Under the pieces are notes generated by a model. That model did not search any database, was not told where the DNA came from, and worked only from the letters and a program-made list of their open reading frames with translations. A stretch of DNA of 64,000 nt from Bradyrhizobium yuanmingense. GTDB taxonomy: Bacteria; Pseudomonadota; Alphaproteobacteria; Rhizobiales; Xanthobacteraceae. Location: assembly GCF_029167105.1 (NCBI RefSeq), contig NZ_JARFML010000028.1, positions 1 to 64,000 on the forward strand, written 5' to 3'. Each line of letters begins with the position of its first letter. The first letter of the stretch is position 1. A program made the position numbers and the translations under genes. Of the stretch, positions 34,296 through 42,343 are shown piece after piece.

Positions 34296-35027
34296 TCAGG
34301 GCGAGGCCACCAGGCGGTAGCCGATGCCGCGCACCGCCTGCAGGAACAGCGGATTGGCGGGATCGGTCTCGATCTTGCGCCGGAGGCGGTTGATCTGCAC
34401 GTCGACCGCACGCTCGTTGACGCTGCCATTGCCGGTCAGCGCGCTGCGCGGCACGGTCTCGCCCGGCGTCTCAGCGAGAATCCGCAGCATCTCGCGCTCG
34501 CGGTCGGTGAGGTGGATGACCTCCTCGCCCTGGCGCAATTCGCCGCGCTCGAGATGGTAGACATAGGGGCCGAAGGCGATCTTCTCGATCGTCGTGGCCT
34601 GCGGCGGCGGCGCGGCGCGCTTGAGGATGTTGTTGATGCGCAGCGCCAGCTCGCGCGGCTCGAACGGTTTGGCGACGTAATCGTCGGCGCCGATCTGCAG
34701 GCCCTCGATGCGGGCTTCCGCCTCGTGGCGCGCCGTCAGCATCACGATCGGCACCGACGACGAGGTGCGGATGAAGCGGGCGAGGTCGAAGCCGGTCTCG
34801 CCGGGCATCATGACGTCGAGGATCAGGAGATCGAAATGCAGGCCCATCAGCTTCGAGCGCGCGTCGCCGGCGCTCGCCGCGGTGGTGACGCGGTAGCCTT
34901 CACTTGCAAGAAAGCGCGAGAGCAGGTCGCGGATGCGGCGGTCGTCGTCGACCAGCAAGAGATGCGGGGCATCGTCGGCCGGTTGCACCGGCGGGCGCGC
35001 GAGCGTGGCTGCGAGCGGCACGGTCAC
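34296..35027 (-). CDS. OmpR-family response regulator, PetR-like
   Basis: This 243-residue regulator has a receiver domain with LLLVDDDRR, phospho-acceptor Asp71 in LILDVMMPGETGF and Lys in DYVAKPFEPREL, then a winged-helix domain ending in INRLRRKIETDPANP and GIGYRLV. Its ATG overlaps the stop of the upstream MarR gene (ATGA). A MarR gene directly followed by an OmpR-type gene is the arrangement of petP–petR of Rhodobacter, so this may be the PetR orthologue; that is inference from order. Confidence 0.9.
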   Translation of the reverse strand: MTVPLAATLARPPVQPADDAPHLLLVDDDRRIRDLLSRFLASEGYRVTTAASAGDARSKLMGLHFDLLILDVMMPGETGFDLARFIRTSSSVPIVMLTARHEAEARIEGLQIGADDYVAKPFEPRELALRINNILKRAAPPPQATTIEKIAFGPYVYHLERGELRQGEEVIHLTDREREMLRILAETPGETVPRSALTGNGSVNERAVDVQINRLRRKIETDPANPLFLQAVRGIGYRLVASP

Positions 35028-35566
35028 TCCTTGGCGTCTTGTTTGACGGAAGCGAAGATCGTCTCCAGCACCTTGTCCGGATCGTCGCGGTCGATCATCG
35101 CGCGCAGGAAGCGCTTGACCGTCTCGGCGTCCTGCGGACCCATCTCGGCGAGCGCCCTGGTGATCCGCGTGGTCTGCAGCCCCGCGAGCTTCTGCACCAG
35201 CGCTTCGCCCTTCGGCGTCGCATAGAGCAGCCGCTGGCGGCGATCATTGTCGCCGGTCTTCTGCACGATATAGCCCTCGTCCAGGAGCTGCTTCAGCACC
35301 CGGCCGAGCGACTGCTTGGTGATGCGCAGGACGTCGAGCAGGTCGGCGACCTTGAGCCCGGGATAGCGGTAGACGAAATGCATGACCCGGTGGTGGGCCC
35401 GGCCGAAGCCGAACGCCTCCAGCTCCTGGTCGGGATCGCCGACGAAATCGCGATAGGCGAAGAACAGCAGCTCGATGATATCCCAGCGCAAATTGCCTCC
35501 ATCGCCTGCGGCCGGCCGGGGCGCGGCAGCGTCTTGAGAAGGAGTCGCGAAATTTATGTCAGGCAT
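35024..35566 (-). CDS. MarR-family transcriptional regulator, PetP-like
   Basis: This 180-residue protein has a winged-helix MarR domain: VMHFVYRYPGLKVADLLDVL, the recognition helix TKQSLGRVLKQLLDEGYI and the wing GDNDRRQRLLYATPKG. A Pro/Ala-rich tail of about 30 residues precedes it. It overlaps the response regulator gene by four bases and is divergent from ilvE. A GTCA-N7-TGAC dyad (35555-35569) covers the start codon and could be an autoregulatory site. The ATG at 35566 is preferred to a TTG seven codons upstream. Confidence 0.87.
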   Translation of the reverse strand: MPDINFATPSQDAAAPRPAAGDGGNLRWDIIELLFFAYRDFVGDPDQELEAFGFGRAHHRVMHFVYRYPGLKVADLLDVLRITKQSLGRVLKQLLDEGYIVQKTGDNDRRQRLLYATPKGEALVQKLAGLQTTRITRALAEMGPQDAETVKRFLRAMIDRDDPDKVLETIFASVKQDAKE

Positions 35567-35903
35567 ATTGACGTATCTTGGGTTCAATGTTACAAAACCA
35601 TGGACCCGTACGAAATTTTAGATCGTTTCGCAGCGGGTGGCATCGTAGCAGGACGGCCGGAGAGAGCCGGACAGGCGGCGACGGCCGAAGCAGATCTACC
35701 GTGCGATTGTCGAGCGGCATTTCGACAAAACATACTGGACTTCCGCCTTCCGCAAAAGCATGTCCTGCCCGACATGCTGGCTGCGGAAACCGGCCGTAAC
35801 ATGGCTGGCGGCGGTCCGGCCAGAAACCAATCAAGCCAGCCGGGCCCGAATGGGCAGGCGGGCGCGAGAAACAGCGCCGCCACCGGCAGCGGGAGGCAAG
35901 GAC
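35567..35903. other. Divergent intergenic region between the MarR operon and ilvE
   Basis: I see no gene here that looks real, although one frame stays open through it to ilvE. The part nearest ilvE carries GGGAGG at 35891-35896. The region must hold promoters for both directions, but I could not pick out a convincing -35/-10 pair. Confidence 0.6.
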
Positions 35904-36986
35904 ATGAGCATGACATTCGACATCCAGCCCGCATCCAATCCGACGCCCGAGAAGGACCGCGTCGCCAAGCTGGTGGATCCCGGCTTCGGGCGGGTCTTCA
36001 CCGATCACATGGCAATCGTCCGCTACAACCAGGCCAAGGGCGGCTGGTACGAGGCGAAGATCGAGGCGCGCGCCAACTTCCAGCTCGATCCCGCCGGCGC
36101 GGTCCTGCACTACGCCCAGGAGATCTTCGAAGGCCTGAAGGCCTACAAGCGCGACGACGGCGGGGTGAACCTGTTCCGTCCCGACGCCAATGCGCGCCGC
36201 TTCAAGGACTCGGCCGATCGCATGGCGATGGCGCAGCTGCCCGAAGACGTCTTCATCGAGGCGGTCGAGCAGGTCGTGCGCATCGACCGCGCCTGGATGC
36301 CGGGCGGCGAGGGCAGCCTTTACCTGCGGCCGTTCATGATCGCGAGCGAGACCTTCCTCGGCGTCAAGCCGTCGTCCGAATACATCTTTGCGGTGATCGC
36401 CTCGCCGGTCGGCTCCTACTTCAAGGGCGGGCCTGCGCCGGTCTCGATCTGGGTGTCGGAGAACTACACGCGCGCTGCGATCGGCGGCACCGGCGCGGTC
36501 AAATGCGGCGGCAATTATGCCGCGAGCCTGCGCGCCCAGGCCGAGGCGATCCAGCACGGCTGCGACCAGGTCGTCTTTCTCGATGCGGTCGAGCGCCGCT
36601 ACATCGAGGAGCTCGGCGGCATGAACGTGTTCTTCGTGTTCGACGACGGCTCGCTGTCGACGCCGCCGCTCGGCACCATCCTGCCTGGCATCACCCGCGA
36701 CTCCATCATCACGCTCGTCCGCGACGCCGGCAAGACGGTGCGCGAAGAACCCTATACGCTCGAGCAGTGGCGCAAGGACGCGGCCTCGGGCAGGCTGAAG
36801 GAAGCCTTCGCCTGCGGCACCGCCGCCGTGATCTCGCCGATCGGCAAGGTGCGCTCGGTCAGCGGCGACTTCGAGATCGGCGGCGGCGCCGCCGGCCCGG
36901 TTGCCATGGGCCTGCGCAAGCAGCTCGTCGACATCCAGTACGGCCGCACCAACGATCCGCACAACTGGATCCGCAAGGTGTTTTGA
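35904..36986 (+). CDS. ilvE: Branched-chain amino acid aminotransferase
   Basis: This 360-residue PLP enzyme does the last step of leucine, isoleucine and valine synthesis. It has the class IV fold with HYAQEIFEGLKAYKR, SLYLRPFMIASETFLG, the PLP-lysine region GAVKCGGNYAASL, and FACGTAAVISPIGKV. The ATG at 35904 has GGGAGG eight bases upstream; the open frame begins at 35760. It is divergent from the MarR–OmpR–kinase operon. A hairpin follows the stop. Confidence 0.94.
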   Translation: MSMTFDIQPASNPTPEKDRVAKLVDPGFGRVFTDHMAIVRYNQAKGGWYEAKIEARANFQLDPAGAVLHYAQEIFEGLKAYKRDDGGVNLFRPDANARRFKDSADRMAMAQLPEDVFIEAVEQVVRIDRAWMPGGEGSLYLRPFMIASETFLGVKPSSEYIFAVIASPVGSYFKGGPAPVSIWVSENYTRAAIGGTGAVKCGGNYAASLRAQAEAIQHGCDQVVFLDAVERRYIEELGGMNVFFVFDDGSLSTPPLGTILPGITRDSIITLVRDAGKTVREEPYTLEQWRKDAASGRLKEAFACGTAAVISPIGKVRSVSGDFEIGGGAAGPVAMGLRKQLVDIQYGRTNDPHNWIRKVF

Positions 36987-36999
36987 TAGACGTCGAGGC

Positions 37000-37029
37000 G
37001 TTTCCCCTCTTTCGGAAAAGAGGGGAAAC
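37000..37029 (+). terminator. Hairpin after ilvE
   Basis: A perfect 13-base stem (37000-37012 with 37017-37029) with a CGGA loop starts 13 bases after the ilvE stop. No T-run follows, so it may be a weak terminator or an mRNA-end stabiliser. Confidence 0.6.
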
Positions 37030-37120
37030 ACGCAAAGTTCGTGGCTTATTGCGCATTGAACGTGCTGCTGCCGACACGCGACAAAGCCAGGACAAAACAA
37101 GCATCCTGGCCATCGCGATC

Positions 37121-37645
37121 ATGACAATGAAACTCTCCCAACCCATGAAATGGGTCGTTCTCGCCGCCATCACCGGCGTTTGCGTTTTCGGCCTCCTGAC
37201 CATCGGTCCGACCCACGAGGTCGCAGCGCAAGACCGCTCGCCGATCGTCGACGTACGCACCACCGACCCCGAGATGAACACTGCGATCGCTCGCGCCCGC
37301 GGCTCGCTGCCGACCTTCTGGGCCTCCTATGAATCACCCAAGCCGTCCGAGTCTGGTCACGCTTTGAAGGTGCGCTTTACGACCCGCAAGGGCGGGGAGC
37401 ACATCTGGATCGGCGAGGTGAAGAAGCTGCCCGACGGGACCTTGACCGGCGTCTTCGCCAACGAGCCGCGCGATCTGCCGGGCAAGCGAGCCGGCGATAA
37501 GGTCAAGTTCGCGGAGGCCGACATCTCGGACTGGATGTTCATGCGCAACGGCAAGATCGTCGGCGGCGAGACCATCAAGCCGACGCTGAAATCGCTGCCG
37601 AAGGCCGACGCGGACGCGCTCCGGGCGCGGATGGAGCAGCCGTAG
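37121..37645 (+). CDS. DUF2314-family exported or anchored protein
   Basis: This 174-residue protein has a membrane or signal segment (MKWVVLAAITGVCVFGLLTI) followed by a DUF2314 domain: DPEMNTAIARARGSLPTFWASYE, KVRFTTRKGGEHIWIGEV and FAEADISDWMFMRNGKIVGGETIKP. The family is widespread and of unknown function. The ATG at 37121 or the next at 37127 may be the start; no strong ribosome binding site helps the choice. hisS follows after 40 bases. Confidence 0.83.
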   Translation: MTMKLSQPMKWVVLAAITGVCVFGLLTIGPTHEVAAQDRSPIVDVRTTDPEMNTAIARARGSLPTFWASYESPKPSESGHALKVRFTTRKGGEHIWIGEVKKLPDGTLTGVFANEPRDLPGKRAGDKVKFAEADISDWMFMRNGKIVGGETIKPTLKSLPKADADALRARMEQP

Positions 37646-37685
37646 GGCAGTTGCCGCCTCGCGCCGCGGCTGGTAAACGCCGCGC

Positions 37686-39206
37686 ATGGCCGAGAAACCC
37701 AAAAAACCCCAGAAACTGAAGGCGCGCCTGCCGCGCGGGCTCGAGGATCGCGATCCCGCCGCGATCCGGGCGACGCGCGAGATGGTCGAGAAGATCCGCG
37801 CCGTCTACGAGCTCTACGGTTTCGAGCCGGTGGAGACGCCGGCGATGGAATACACCGACGCGCTCGGCAAATTCCTGCCCGACCAGGATCGTCCCAACGA
37901 GGGCGTGTTCTCGTTCCAGGACGACGACGAGCAGTGGATCAGCCTGCGCTACGATCTGACCGCGCCGCTCGCCCGCTATGTCGGCGAGCGCTACGGTACC
38001 GACGGTCTGGTGCTGCCCTATCGCAGCTATCGCGTCGGCTATGTCTTCCGCAACGAGAAGCCCGGCCCCGGCCGCTTCCGCCAGTTCATGCAGTTCGATG
38101 CCGACACGGTCGGCTCGGCGACGCCGGCGGCGGACGCCGAGATCTGCATGATGGCGGCGGACACGATGGAGGCGCTCGGGATCGCGCGCGGCCAGTACGT
38201 GGTGAAGGTGAACAATCGCAAGGTGCTCGACGGCGTTCTGGAAGCCATTGGCCTCGCGGGTGAAGAAAATGCGGCGCGCAGACTGACCGTGCTGCGCGCG
38301 ATCGACAAGCTCGACAAGTTTTCCGCGGACGACGTGCGCAAGCTGCTTGGTCCGGGACGTTGGGACGGCGGCGAGGAAGGCAAGGGCGACTTCACCAAAG
38401 GCGCCAATTTGAGCGCGGCGGAAGCCGAAATTGTTCTCGCCATCACCAGGCCGCGCGAGGATTGGAAAGAAGCAATTGCCGCGGCAGAAACCTATCTCGC
38501 CAAGAGCGAAGTCGGTCAGGCCGGCGTCAGCGAGCTGGAAGAGATTGCAAAGCTGGTCACGGCGTCGGGCTATGGCGCGGATCGCATCAAGATCGATCCC
38601 TCCGTCGTGCGCGGCCTCGAATATTACACCGGCCCCGTCTACGAGGTCGAACTCCTGCTCGACACCAAGGACGAGAAGGGCCGCCCGGTGCGCTTCGGCT
38701 CGGTCGGCGGCGGCGGGCGTTATGACGGCCTCGTCTCGCGCTTCCGCGGCGAGCCGGTGCCGGCAACCGGTTTCTCGATCGGCGTGTCGCGGCTGCAGGC
38801 GGCGCTGACGCTGCTCGGCAAGCTCGACACGCGGCCCGAATTCGGCCCCGTCGTCGTCACCGTGTTCGACCGCGAGCGCGTCGCCGACTACCAGAAGATG
38901 GTGGCGAGCTTGCGCGGCGCCGGCATCCGCGCCGAGCTCTATCTCGGCAATCCCAAGAACATGGGCAACCAGCTCAAATATGCCGATCGCCGCAACTCAC
39001 CTTGCGTCATCATCCAGGGCTCGGATGAAAAGGCGCGCGGCGAGGTGCAGGTCAAGGACCTGATCGAGGGCGCCAAGGCGGCCGCCGCGATCGCCTCCAA
39101 TCAGGAATGGCGCGAGACCCGGCCGGCGCAGTTCTCGTGCAGCGAAGCCGATCTCGTCGCAAAAGTGCGCGAGGTCCTGGCCCGCCATGACGTGAAGTGG
39201 GGCTAG
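37686..39206 (+). CDS. hisS: Histidyl-tRNA synthetase
   Basis: This 506-residue class II synthetase charges tRNA-His. It shows motif 2 (YRVGYVFRNEKPGPGRFRQF), the histidine-specific block GLEYYTGPVYEV and motif 3 (GGRYDGLVSRF near TGFSIGVSRL), then the anticodon-binding domain. It is longer than E. coli HisRS (424), as in other alphaproteobacteria, whose tRNA-His often lacks the usual G-1. The ATG at 37686 starts the lysine-rich MAEKPKKPQK tail. It is followed by a palindrome. Confidence 0.95.
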   Translation: MAEKPKKPQKLKARLPRGLEDRDPAAIRATREMVEKIRAVYELYGFEPVETPAMEYTDALGKFLPDQDRPNEGVFSFQDDDEQWISLRYDLTAPLARYVGERYGTDGLVLPYRSYRVGYVFRNEKPGPGRFRQFMQFDADTVGSATPAADAEICMMAADTMEALGIARGQYVVKVNNRKVLDGVLEAIGLAGEENAARRLTVLRAIDKLDKFSADDVRKLLGPGRWDGGEEGKGDFTKGANLSAAEAEIVLAITRPREDWKEAIAAAETYLAKSEVGQAGVSELEEIAKLVTASGYGADRIKIDPSVVRGLEYYTGPVYEVELLLDTKDEKGRPVRFGSVGGGGRYDGLVSRFRGEPVPATGFSIGVSRLQAALTLLGKLDTRPEFGPVVVTVFDRERVADYQKMVASLRGAGIRAELYLGNPKNMGNQLKYADRRNSPCVIIQGSDEKARGEVQVKDLIEGAKAAAAIASNQEWRETRPAQFSCSEADLVAKVREVLARHDVKWG

Positions 39207-39220
39207 CTATTCGCCCCATT

Positions 39221-39291
39221 CGTCATGCGCGGGCTTGACCCGCGCATCCATCTTCAAAATGATGGATTGCCGGGTCGAGCCCGGCAATGAC
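39221..39291. repeat. Intergenic palindrome, family C
   Basis: This copy has GTCATGCGCGGGCTTGACCC at one end and GGGTCGAGCCCGGCAATGAC at the other, around CCATCTTCAAAATGATGG. It sits between hisS and the tautomerase gene. The arms differ more than in the copy at 17956-18040, so the ends pair imperfectly. Confidence 0.78.
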
Positions 39292-39324
39292 AATGGATGA
39301 TCAACGACGAGCAGGGAGAGAAGA

Positions 39325-39528
39325 ATGCCTGAGATCACCATCAGCATGGCCGAAGGCCGCACCGACGAGCAGAAGGCCGGCATGATGCGCGACATCACCC
39401 AGGCGCTGGTGAAGAATCTCGGCGTCGATGCCGACGCCGTCGTCATCCAGATCAACGAAGCCCCGCTCCGCCACAAGATGAAGGGCGGCAAGACCTTCGT
39501 GGAGCGCGCGGCGGCGGCGAAGAAGTGA
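39325..39528 (+). CDS. 4-oxalocrotonate tautomerase family protein
   Basis: This 67-residue protein begins MPEITISMAEGRT, giving the catalytic N-terminal Pro of the tautomerase superfamily after Met removal. The rest (DEQKAGMMRDITQALVKNLGV, DAVVIQINEA) matches the short 4-OT subunit that assembles into hexamers. AGGGAGAGAAG precedes the ATG. The substrate is unknown. An FlK-like thioesterase gene is next. Confidence 0.9.
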   Translation: MPEITISMAEGRTDEQKAGMMRDITQALVKNLGVDADAVVIQINEAPLRHKMKGGKTFVERAAAAKK

Positions 39529-39540
39529 CGCGTTAGCATC

Positions 39541-39579
39541 ATTCCGGGTTCGCGCTATCGCGCCCCCCCCGGAAGGACG
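39541..39579. repeat. Remnant of palindrome family D
   Basis: ATTCCGGGTTCGCGCTATCG followed by a run of C and GGAAGGACGAG looks like one half of the family D element with its right end decayed. It sits between the tautomerase and FlK-like genes. Confidence 0.6.
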
Positions 39580-39589
39580 AGCCAGCCCA

Positions 39590-39985
39590 ATGGACGCACG
39601 CGACTTCATTAATGTCGGCATGAGCGCCGAGCGCACGCTGGTGGTCCCGGTGGAGCGCACGGTCGGGCATTTCGTGTCAGGCATGCCGTTTGTCTACGCG
39701 ACGCCGATGATGATCCTGGAGATGGAGATGACATCGGGCGATGCGATCCGCTCAGCGCTTCAGCCGGGCTGGGTCACGGTCGGAACCGAGGTCGACATCC
39801 GCCATCTCGCCGCCGCGCTGGTCGGCGCAACGGTGCGGACCACCGCAAAGGTGATCGCGGTCGAGCGCCGCGTCATCCGCTTCGAGGTCGAGGCGTTCGA
39901 GGGCCCGCGCAAGCTCGGCGAAGGCCGCCACGCCCGCGGGCTCGTCAATGTCGAGATGTTCAACAAGCGGTTGGGAGCGACGTAG
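39590..39985 (+). CDS. Hot-dog thioesterase, fluoroacetyl-CoA thioesterase (FlK)-like
   Basis: This 131-residue single hot-dog domain belongs to the FlK-like thioesterases. Thr38 (YATPMM), Glu46 (ILEMEM) and His72 (DIRHLAA) have the same spacing as the catalytic Thr42, Glu50 and His76 of FlK, which hydrolyses fluoroacetyl-CoA. The fold is also seen in many thioesterases with other acyl-CoA substrates, so the true substrate is open. It is a single gene after a decayed palindrome. Confidence 0.82.
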   Translation: MDARDFINVGMSAERTLVVPVERTVGHFVSGMPFVYATPMMILEMEMTSGDAIRSALQPGWVTVGTEVDIRHLAAALVGATVRTTAKVIAVERRVIRFEVEAFEGPRKLGEGRHARGLVNVEMFNKRLGAT

Positions 39986-40000
39986 CTTCCGCTTGCTCTG

Positions 40001-40145
40001 CCCTCATCCCGAGGAGACCGCCACCGGGTCCGTGCGAAGCGCGGCCCGATGACTGGCTCCGCGGTCGTCCCGAACGATGGCCGCGGGCGAGAGCCCGGCC
40101 TTTCATGGTTCGAGACGGCGCTTCGCGCCTCCTCACCATGAGGAT
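40001..40145. repeat. Intergenic palindromic element, family F (ccctcatcccgagga type)
   Basis: CCCTCATCCCGAGGA at the left faces CCATGAGGAT at the right, with CGATGGCCGCGGGC and TTCGAGACGGCGC inside. A related element with better-kept arms lies at 56820-56943. It fills the gap between the FlK-like gene and the converging proC. Confidence 0.7.
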
Positions 40146-40148
40146 CGT

Positions 40149-40982
40149 CTACTTCGCCAATTCCTTCGACCGCTGCGTCGCCGCCGCGATCGCGCGGATC
40201 ATGAGATCGCGCAGGCCCGGCTCGCCCATCAGCACACTGAGCGCTGCGGCCGTGGTGCCGCCGGGCGAGGTGACGTTCTGGCGCAGGGTGCTCGCTGGCT
40301 GCTCCGACCGGTGCAGCAGCTCGCCGGAGCCGGCGACGGTCTCGCGGGCGAGCTTGGTCGCCAGCGCTTCGGGCAGTCCCGCTTCGACGCCGGCGCGGGC
40401 AAGCTCTTCGGCGAGCAGGAACACATAGGCCGGGCCCGAGCCGGACACCGCGGTGACCGCGTCCATCAATCCTTCGTCCTCGACCCATTCGACCGAGCCG
40501 GTCGCGCGCAGCAGCGCATCGGCCACCGCGCGCTGCGCGGCGCTGACGTCGTTCGCCGCAACGGCGACGGTGATGCCGCGGCCGATCGCTGCCGGCGTGT
40601 TCGGCATTGCGCGCACCACGGCGCCGCCGCAGACGTCCTGGAGCGCGGCGATCGTGGTGCCCGCCATGATCGAGACCACCGAAGTCTTGTCCGAAACGAA
40701 CGGCTTCAGCTTGGCGCCGGCCTCGCGGAACATCTGCGGCTTCACCGCCACGACCAGCGTCTCGACAGCGCCGGCGGCGCTCACATCAGGATTGAGCACG
40801 ACGCCCTTGGCGGCCAGCGCGGAGATCTCGGGCGCAATGTGCGGCTCGATCACGGCGACGCGGCGCGGATCGAGCCCGCCCGAAAGCCATCCGGTCAGCA
40901 TCGCGCCGCCCATCTTGCCGGCGCCGGCGAGCAGGATGGTGCCGGAGATGTCTTGGAGGGTGTTGTTTGCCACTGTGGTCAC
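40149..40982 (-). CDS. proC: Pyrroline-5-carboxylate reductase
   Basis: This 277-residue NAD(P)H enzyme makes proline from pyrroline-5-carboxylate. It has the dinucleotide motif ILLAGAGKMGGAMLTGWL, VVRAMPNTPAAIGRGI and the C-terminal block TAVSGSGPAYVFLLAEEL, plus SPGGTTAAALSVL. Length is normal. The YbjN gene lies upstream on the same strand, separated by a palindrome. Confidence 0.95.
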   Translation of the reverse strand: MTTVANNTLQDISGTILLAGAGKMGGAMLTGWLSGGLDPRRVAVIEPHIAPEISALAAKGVVLNPDVSAAGAVETLVVAVKPQMFREAGAKLKPFVSDKTSVVSIMAGTTIAALQDVCGGAVVRAMPNTPAAIGRGITVAVAANDVSAAQRAVADALLRATGSVEWVEDEGLMDAVTAVSGSGPAYVFLLAEELARAGVEAGLPEALATKLARETVAGSGELLHRSEQPASTLRQNVTSPGGTTAAALSVLMGEPGLRDLMIRAIAAATQRSKELAK

Positions 40983-40998
40983 CCAAGCAAAAGGTGTC

Positions 40999-41037
40999 GT
41001 CCCCGCCTAGTGCGCAATTGCGCACGGGGGCGGGGAC
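40999..41037. repeat. Nested palindrome around TGCGCAATTGCGCA
   Basis: GTCCCCGCC (40999-41007) and GGCGGGGAC (41029-41037) pair perfectly, and TGCGCAATTGCGCA (41011-41024) is itself a perfect palindrome. The following CCATAACCAC recurs with the same inner palindrome at 57522-57554. It sits 17 bases upstream of proC. Confidence 0.75.
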
Positions 41038-41174
41038 CCATAACCACAGGCGGTTCTAATAGATGGAGAGCAGAGCAACAAGCATCCTGCGATACGGCGG
41101 AATCACGCGGTATGGGTCTCGGATCTGCGCGCGCTTTGGGCGCGTTTGTCCGGGACGACGTTTGGGAACGAGCG

Positions 41175-41675
41175 CTACGCTTCTCCGACCGTATCGAACA
41201 TTGCCGCGTCCATCGCCTCCGCCGTGCTCTTGCCGGCCCACACCACGAACTGGAACGCGGGGAAGTAGCGCTCGCAGGCATGAATGGCGCCGGCGAGCAT
41301 GACCTCGCATTGCGCCGGCGAGGCGGTGAGGCCGCCCGGCAGCACCAGGGCTTGGCGGTGCATCACCATGCCGGTGTTGGTCCACAGGTCGAAATGGCCG
41401 ACCCACAGCTGTTCGTTCACGGCGGCAACGAGCCGCTGCACCTCGCCGCGGCGCGCGGGCGGAATCTTCATGTCGAAGGCGCAGGCCAGATGCAGCGCCT
41501 CGATCTCGCCCATCCAGGTGAAGGAGAGCTGGTAGTCGGTCCATTGTCCCTTGGAGACAATCGTGAGCTCGTCCTCGCCGGAGCGTTCGAACGGCCAGTT
41601 GTTGCTGGCGGCGATGTCCTCGACCACCGCGAGCGGATGGTTTCTGGAATCGATAGTGCCTTCGAGCAGGGACAT
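41175..41675 (-). CDS. YbjN-domain protein
   Basis: This 166-residue cytosolic protein has the YbjN/DUF1790 fold resembling type III secretion chaperones: HPLAVVEDIAASNNWPFER, QLSFTWMGEIEALHLACAFD and VNEQLWVGHFDLW. The family has no defined biochemical role, though it affects motility and stress responses in enterics. The ATG at 41675 gives MSLLEGTIDSR; the open frame continues upstream to 41738. Confidence 0.85.
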   Translation of the reverse strand: MSLLEGTIDSRNHPLAVVEDIAASNNWPFERSGEDELTIVSKGQWTDYQLSFTWMGEIEALHLACAFDMKIPPARRGEVQRLVAAVNEQLWVGHFDLWTNTGMVMHRQALVLPGGLTASPAQCEVMLAGAIHACERYFPAFQFVVWAGKSTAEAMDAAMFDTVGEA

Positions 41676-42111
41676 GCCGTCTCGACCTCTTGCCTTCTTG
41701 TTGTCTTTGATACGCACGCGGTTGGGCCCGGCGCGCACTCCCTAAACGTCGCTGCGGCGTCCCCTCGGATCAGCCTTTGCAATCCCCTCGGAGTCGCTGT
41801 TGCGATCCCTCGGATCGGCGCGGGCCTGTCGCGGATCAAGTGATGTGATTTGCGGAATCTGCGCAACGGGGTCGCGAGTCCGTCCACAAGCCAGGACTCG
41901 TTCGTCCACAGCTCATCTCCGCCACAATTCTTAACGGGAGAACAAACCGGAATCGGATTCGGCAAAAAACGCTCGTCGCAAATTCCACCGGACGAGGGCC
42001 GGGCCGCCGTGCGGACATGGGACCATGCGCTTTGCCCATGCGGAACACGCTTGCCGCGATTGCCCGGCGGCGGCATATTTCCTGGTAGGCCGTTCATCCC
42101 GGACGGCCGAT
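41676..42111. other. Intergenic region upstream of the FMN riboswitch
   Basis: I see no gene here. Three imperfect direct copies of CCCTCGGA lie at about 41761-41817. Two GTCCACA sequences near 41880-41915 resemble half of a DnaA box but lack the rest. The ribH promoter must be near the right end. Confidence 0.55.
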
Positions 42112-42262
42112 GTTCTCAGGGCGGGGTGGAAGTCCCCACCGGCGGTAAGGGCCGAAAGGCCCAAGCCCGCGAGCGCCTTCCGCGAGGGTTATCCCGAACG
42201 GAAGGGTCAGCAGATTCGGTGCAACTCCGAAGCCGACGGTTAAAGTCCGGATGAAAGAGAAC
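42112..42262 (+). promoter_or_regulatory. FMN riboswitch (RFN element)
   Basis: All conserved RFN blocks are present in order: GGGCGGGGTGGAAGTCCCCA, CCGGCGGTAAGGGC, AAGCCCGCGAGCG, GGTCAGCAGATTCGGTGCAA, AACTCCGAAGCCGACGGT and TAAAGTCCGGATGAAAGAGA. The closing stem is perfect: GTTCTC (42112-42117) pairs with GAGAAC (42257-42262). It lies 81 bases upstream of ribH and should lower its expression when FMN is plentiful. Whether control is by termination or by masking the start is not clear. Confidence 0.95.
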
Positions 42263-42343
42263 GGTCGGTAGCAGACGCATCGCAAGGTGCGGCTGTTTGT
42301 CGTTCCGTGTGCCCTGATTCTGGTCCTTAAACCGAGGAAAGCC

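Noticed and set aside
34904..37645. A 913-codon open frame crossing the response regulator, MarR and ilvE genes
   Set aside because: Only the last 175 codons (from 37121) look like a protein, the DUF2314 gene. The rest is antisense or out of frame relative to well-supported genes.
41880..41915. Possible DnaA boxes and a replication origin
   Set aside because: GTCCACA occurs twice but the full nine-base box is absent, there is no AT-rich tract, and no dnaA, hemE or parAB gene is nearby.
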